Assembly (NCBI GenBank): GCA_964397995.1
Contig: CAYNLG010000053.1
Location: forward strand, 1-27,525
DNA length: 27,525 nt
Source: CAYNLG01 sp964397995
GTDB lineage: Bacteria; Planctomycetota; Phycisphaerae; FEN-1346
Direction: 5' to 3'
A program made the translations under genes and the position numbers. The notes under the pieces are model-generated. The model saw only the letters and a program-made list of their open reading frames with translations. It was not told the origin of the DNA and did no database searches. Below, piece after piece: positions 23,676 to 27,525 of the stretch (positions are counted from its first letter, which is position 1; the number at the start of each line of letters is the position of its first letter).

Positions 23676-24423
23676 AGACCCCGCCCGTCAGGTAAACCGT
23701 CTCGCCCGTGATGAACCCCTCCGTCTCGCCGCACAGCCACACGAAGCACCGGGCGATCTCCTCGGGCGTGCCGGGGCGGCCAAGGGGGATTTTCTTCCGG
23801 AACGCCTGCATCCGCTCCGGCTCCGTGAACTTCTCGTGGAAGGGCGTGTCCGTGACACCGGGGGCGATGGCGTTGACGCGGAGGCCGCCCGAGGCCACCT
23901 CCCTGGCCAGGCCCCGGACGAAGCTGACGACGGCGCCCTTGGCGGCGGCGTAGTGGACCGAGCCGCCCCCGCCGCCCGTCCGGGCCGCCACCGACGCGTT
24001 CACGATAATGTGGCCCCGCCCGGCCTCCAGCATCGGCCGCAGGGCCGCCCGCGCCGTGTAGAAGACGCCGTAGACGTTGAGCTTCATGACCTCGTCGAAG
24101 AGGGCGTCGGAGGTGTCGACGATGGGCGAGCGGCGGACGAGGGCCCCCGCGTTGGCGAAGCAGACGTCCAGCCGCCCGAACGCCCCCAGCGTTTGCCGCA
24201 CGGCCTGCTCGACCTGCGCCGGGTCGGTGACGTTGCACTCCAGGGCGATGGCGCGGCCACCGTGGGCCTCGCAGTCGGCCCGGACGGCTTCGGCGGCGTC
24301 GCCGTGGGTGGCCCAGGTGAGGGCAACGTCGGCCCCGGCGGCGGCCGCCAGCCGCGCCGAGGCCGCCCCGATGCCCGTGGACCCGCCCGTGATGAGGATC
24401 GCCTGGCCGCGGAGGTCGGTCAT
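23674..24423 (-). CDS. Short-chain dehydrogenase/reductase (SDR), FabG-like
   Basis: A 249-residue classical SDR using NAD(P)H. The cofactor motif is 'TGGSTGIG' (12-19), and 'NAG' (91-93) stabilises the central sheet. The catalytic set is Asn116, Ser144, Tyr158 and Lys162 ('YAAAK'). The C-terminus 'FITGETVYLTGGV' is typical of the 3-oxoacyl-ACP reductase/glucose dehydrogenase group. The ATG at 24423 is supported by AAAGGA seven bases upstream; an upstream in-frame start at 24447 is rejected. Substrate cannot be assigned. The NADP preference suggested by 'WATHGD' after strand 2 is only weak. A terminator lies between it and the upstream activase gene, so it is probably transcribed alone. Confidence 0.88.
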   Translation of the reverse strand: MTDLRGQAILITGGSTGIGAASARLAAAAGADVALTWATHGDAAEAVRADCEAHGGRAIALECNVTDPAQVEQAVRQTLGAFGRLDVCFANAGALVRRSPIVDTSDALFDEVMKLNVYGVFYTARAALRPMLEAGRGHIIVNASVAARTGGGGGSVHYAAAKGAVVSFVRGLAREVASGGLRVNAIAPGVTDTPFHEKFTEPERMQAFRKKIPLGRPGTPEEIARCFVWLCGETEGFITGETVYLTGGV

Positions 24424-24461
24424 CGCCCGCTCCTTTCGCTGGTGCACCGCGTGTCCGGGCG

Positions 24462-24490
24462 ATTATGGCCGCGCCGCGCGCGCCGTGCAA
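24462..24490 (-). promoter_or_regulatory. Candidate SDR promoter
   Basis: On the minus strand, TTGCAC (24490-24485) and CATAAT (24467-24462) are 17 bases apart. The -10 box is about 38 bases before the SDR ATG. The -10 box is a 5/6 match; the -35 is poor. It lies just downstream of the hairpin at 24495-24519. Confidence 0.4.
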
Positions 24491-24494
24491 GGAA

Positions 24495-24519
24495 CCGGCC
24501 CGGGGGCGACCCGGGCCGG
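24495..24519 (-). terminator. Rho-independent-like terminator after the activase gene
   Basis: CCGGCCCGGG and CCCGGGCCGG pair perfectly over 10 bp with a 5-base loop. On the minus strand the stem is followed by TTCCTTG and starts about 35 bases after the activase stop codon. The stem is very stable; the T-rich tail is imperfect. Confidence 0.6.
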
Positions 24520-24553
24520 GGGGTTGCGTTCGGGATGGTCGGCCGCGCTGCCT

Positions 24554-27525
24554 CTACTCCGCCGACGTCGCCTGGGCCAGCCGCCCGTCCTCCTCGGTCG
24601 TGGCGGCGTCCGGCGTGCCTTGCCGCGTTCGGGCCTCCAGGCGTTCGCGGCACTGGTGCATGAAGGCCTCGATGCGGACCATCTCGGTGGCCTGTTCGAG
24701 GCCGTCGTAGGCGACCTTCAGCACCGGCATGTCCCAGTCCTTCTGGAACTTCTGGAGCAGGGCGTTGACGATGGTGCCCGGCATGCAGTTGAACGGGTGC
24801 AGGTTCACGACACCGTCGCAGTGGGCGTGGACGTACTCCATGCACCGGCCCATCGACAGGATCGGCTCGCCGCGCACCGCCGGGTCGAGGTACTGGCGGC
24901 CGAGGTCGATGACCATCTCGGACGGGGGCTCCTCGAAGAAGTGGCGGACGCCGCCCTTGAATTCGCGGAGGACCTTCTGCTTTTCGCGGCGCTGGACGGC
25001 CTCGACGATCTTTTCGATGAAGAGGCGCATCCACTGGCGGTCGCGGCGAGCGTCGGTCTTGCGGCTCCAGCCGATGTAGTTGACCCATTCCTCGAAGGGC
25101 GGGAGGACCGCTTCGCCGCCCAGCCGCTCGATCTTCCGGACCATGAAGTTGTTCGTGAAGGCGTTGGACCGGACGAAGACCTCGCCGACGATGCCGATGC
25201 GCGGCCGGACCTGGCGGCGGTCGACCTCGACGGCCAGGAACGCGTCCCGCGCCTCGCGGGCCAGGCCCGGCAGGTCGCCGCGCGCCTCCACCACGCGCTC
25301 GCACTGGTGGAGATAGGTGTCGTAGAAAGCGTCGGTCTCGCCCTCGTTCACCTCATAGGGCCGCGTCTCGCGGGCCATCTTCTGGAGGGTGTCGACGAAG
25401 ACGATGCCGCTCCAGGCGAGGCGCCGGAAGTCCGGCCCGAGGTCCTTGACGTCCTCCTGGAAGTCCTTGTCCTGGTCGAGGAGGATCAGCGGGACGTCTT
25501 CCAGGCCGACCTCGTCGAGCATCATGCGCTGGAACTTGTTGTACTGGCCGAAGCGGCAGGGGCCGAACGCGGTGGGCATGAAGAAGGCCGACCGGTTCGG
25601 GTCGAAGCCCGGCTCGTGGATTTTGCGGAGGAAGTCGCCGGTGGTGATGAGGCAGGGGTAGCATTCCTTGCCGGAGGTGTACTTGCGTCCCCAGGCGACG
25701 GAGTCTTCGTCGCTCATGGGCATCTGCTCGGCCTTCACGCCGCACGCCCGCATTGCCGCCGCCATCGCGAACCCGTGGTCGTCCATGTAGGGGATGTAGA
25801 TGGTGCGCTCGCCGACGGTGCGGCGGCTGTAGTCCCACTTGGCGAGGCGGGGCTTGCGGGGGACGCGGCGGTCGCGCTGGCGGACGCCCTTGAGGCTGTC
25901 GAGGAAGGCCTCGCACCGGGTGATGGCCCCGACGTCGGCGGAGTGTTCGTCCACCTCCAGCGTCAGGCACGGCTTGCCCTCGAGCTCCGCGTTGATGTAC
26001 TTCAGGATGAACGAGTCCGGCCCGCACCCGAAGTTCGTGATGTAGACCGGGTACAGCCGCGGGTCGTGCGCCACGAGCCGCACCGCCGCCAGTATCTTCT
26101 GCCCGTACTTCCAGTACATGTGCGGGTGGTCGCGGGCGACGTCCTGGCCGTCCAGAGGCAGCATGTCCATCGGGATGGCCAAGTGTCCCAGGTCGCGCAG
26201 CTTCTCCGGCAGGTTCATGTTCAGGCCCGGGTCGCACCCGTTGTACGGCCGCGACACCACCACCAGGGCCAGGTCGTCCGGCCCGAGCGAGGCCAGTACC
26301 TCGCGGCCACGGGCGCGGAGCGATGCCTCGAACCGATCGCGGGCGGCAAAGGCCTCCTTGAGGGCGGCCCGAGCGCGGCCCCGGTCGACGCCGAGGCGCT
26401 CGGCCATCGCCATCAGGACGCGGCCGTTGTGCTTGTCGCCCCTGGAGAAGTGCAGGACCGGCGCGAGCAGTCTGGCGTCCCAGTCCACGTCCGGCATCGC
26501 CGCCCGGACCATGAACGGCACGCTCTGGACGTACGGGCAGACGTACGAATTGACGATCTCGTCGCTCGCCTTCGGCATGTCCACGAGCGCCGGCAGGAAC
26601 AGGTAATCGACGCCCTTGTCGACGAGGTCGCGGATGTGCCCGTGGGCGACCTTGATCGGGAAGCAGGTCTCGGCGGCCACCTCCTCGACGCCCTGGTTCA
26701 CGATCCGCCGCACCGTCGGCGAACTCATCACCACCTCGAACCCCATCTCCGTGAAGAGCGCCTTCCAGAGGGGCAGCGTCTCCCAGAAGTGGGTCATGCG
26801 CGGGAGGCCGACGGTCTTGCCGTTCGGCCGGTCGGGCTTGGTGCGCGAGTAGGCCGTCTCGAGCAGCCGCTGCCGCTCCGTGAAGAGGCGGGGCAGATGC
26901 TTGCCGAGGGAGTCGCGCTCGGCCTCGTCGAACTTGCCGCACCGGCTCCCGTAGTGGAGCGTCCGCTCGCCGCCGTCCTCGCCCGTGATGCGGACGACGT
27001 GGACCTCGCAGCGGTTCGCGCAGTCGGTGCACTCGAAGGTGTCGAACGCATACGCGACGTCGCGCAGGTCGAAGCCGCGGAAGGTGGTCGCGCGGCCGGT
27101 CTCGCGGTACCAGTCACGGGCGATCAGGCCCATGCCGATGGCGCCCATGACGTCGTGGTGCGGCGGGATGGTGACGGGCTTGCCCGTGACCTTCTCGAAC
27201 GCGCTCTTGACGCCCCGGTTGTAGGCCGTCCCGCCCTGGAAGAGGATGACGTCGCCGACGCGGCGGTCCTCGACGACGCGGTTCAGGTAGTTCTGGACGA
27301 TCGAGTAGCAGAGCCCCGCGCACAGGTCGTCCACCGCCACGCCGCGCTGTTGGTTCCGGTTGATGTCCGTCTCCATGAAGACGGTGCACCGCTCGCCCAT
27401 GGCGGGCGGTTCGTCGGCCGCCAGGGCCAGCCGGTTGAACTCCCCGTCCTTCAGGCCGACGCCCAGCCGCTCGGACTGTTCCTCGATGAACGAGCCGGTC
27501 CCGGCGGCGCACACCTTGTTCATCG
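24554..27525 (-). CDS. Giant acyl-CoA dehydratase activase-like protein (BadF/HgdC ATPase + DUF2229 + HgdB-like), N-terminus cut by the window
   Basis: At least 989 residues; the frame is still open at the window edge, so the true start lies outside. It begins inside an ASKHA-type ATPase domain: 'NKVCAAGTGSFIEEQSERLG' at ~2-21, 'DVILFQGGTAYNRGV' at ~91-105 and 'MGAIGMGLIA' at ~126-135. A Cys cluster (Cys165, 168, 172, 195) resembles an Fe-S site. A DUF2229-like region follows from ~238 ('VGLPRMTHFWETLPLW', 'ETCFPIKVAHGH'). Then come HgdB-like parts with 'FGCGPDSF', 'ECYPCLITTGDF' and 'HPFNCMPGTIVNAL'. In 2-hydroxyacyl-CoA dehydratase systems the activator uses ATP to inject an electron; these large fusions are widespread in anaerobes but their substrate is unknown. 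Cys-rich motifs argue for oxygen-sensitive chemistry. The C-terminal tail is Ala/Thr/Glu-rich. Confidence 0.87.
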   Translation of the reverse strand, partial: MNKVCAAGTGSFIEEQSERLGVGLKDGEFNRLALAADEPPAMGERCTVFMETDINRNQQRGVAVDDLCAGLCYSIVQNYLNRVVEDRRVGDVILFQGGTAYNRGVKSAFEKVTGKPVTIPPHHDVMGAIGMGLIARDWYRETGRATTFRGFDLRDVAYAFDTFECTDCANRCEVHVVRITGEDGGERTLHYGSRCGKFDEAERDSLGKHLPRLFTERQRLLETAYSRTKPDRPNGKTVGLPRMTHFWETLPLWKALFTEMGFEVVMSSPTVRRIVNQGVEEVAAETCFPIKVAHGHIRDLVDKGVDYLFLPALVDMPKASDEIVNSYVCPYVQSVPFMVRAAMPDVDWDARLLAPVLHFSRGDKHNGRVLMAMAERLGVDRGRARAALKEAFAARDRFEASLRARGREVLASLGPDDLALVVVSRPYNGCDPGLNMNLPEKLRDLGHLAIPMDMLPLDGQDVARDHPHMYWKYGQKILAAVRLVAHDPRLYPVYITNFGCGPDSFILKYINAELEGKPCLTLEVDEHSADVGAITRCEAFLDSLKGVRQRDRRVPRKPRLAKWDYSRRTVGERTIYIPYMDDHGFAMAAAMRACGVKAEQMPMSDEDSVAWGRKYTSGKECYPCLITTGDFLRKIHEPGFDPNRSAFFMPTAFGPCRFGQYNKFQRMMLDEVGLEDVPLILLDQDKDFQEDVKDLGPDFRRLAWSGIVFVDTLQKMARETRPYEVNEGETDAFYDTYLHQCERVVEARGDLPGLAREARDAFLAVEVDRRQVRPRIGIVGEVFVRSNAFTNNFMVRKIERLGGEAVLPPFEEWVNYIGWSRKTDARRDRQWMRLFIEKIVEAVQRREKQKVLREFKGGVRHFFEEPPSEMVIDLGRQYLDPAVRGEPILSMGRCMEYVHAHCDGVVNLHPFNCMPGTIVNALLQKFQKDWDMPVLKVAYDGLEQATEMVRIEAFMHQCRERLEARTRQGTPDAATTEEDGRLAQATSAE

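Noticed and set aside
1..27525. tRNA, rRNA, CRISPR arrays, insertion sequences, attachment sites
   Set aside because: No T-arm consensus, no rRNA signature, no regularly spaced repeats, and no transposase or integrase gene were found on either strand.

Overview
The window is very GC-rich, gene-dense bacterial chromosome with short intergenic gaps. Several traits suggest a planctomycete-like lineage (Planctomycetota or a neighbouring phylum): secreted toroid plus DUF4159 proteins in four copies, a MoxR/DUF58/BatA cluster, a Chlamydia/Bacteroidetes-type H1-like basic protein, and a giant CoA-dehydratase-activase-like protein. This placement is inference from gene content; no rRNA or complete taxonomic marker is present.

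Layout. 1-2873 (+): the 3' end of lysS, then an FtsX-type ABC permease and its LolD-like ATPase (overlapping genes). 2951-3808 (+): a class IV aminotransferase (IlvE-like). 3869-10856 (-): three tandem paralogues, each with a signal peptide, a squalene-cyclase/prenyltransferase-like alpha-toroid and two DUF4159-like domains. 11033-11915 (-): an operon of an H1-like protein, a FabZ-like dehydratase and ribosomal protein L34 (rpmH, 47 aa), behind a near-consensus promoter. 12253-14499 (+): FeoB, with its own divergent promoter. 14507-18389 (-): MoxR ATPase, DUF58 protein and BatA-like VWA membrane protein. 18523-20874 (+): a fourth toroid-DUF4159 paralogue, divergent from moxR. 20892-22073 (-): a BioF-type alpha-oxoamine synthase, then a small unknown gene (22161-22382). 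22383-22962: a gene-free, hairpin-rich stretch. 22963-23668 (+): a CI-like HTH regulator behind a strong promoter overlapped by nested palindromes. 23674-24423 (-): an SDR oxidoreductase. 24554 to the window end (-): a BadF/HgdC-type activase fused to DUF2229/HgdB-like domains, truncated by the window edge.

How the genes may work together. The main system is the set of four exported toroid-DUF4159 proteins plus the MoxR-DUF58-BatA module. In other bacteria DUF4159 occurs in MoxR/DUF58/BatA operons, sometimes fused to the BatA-type anchor. Here it appears as separate secreted proteins, one of them sharing an intergenic region with moxR. A MoxR-serviced, cell-envelope-associated assembly is a reasonable hypothesis, but its substrate cannot be read from the sequence. 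The remaining genes look like ordinary metabolism (amino acid, fatty acid, iron uptake) with a few oddities listed in the findings.
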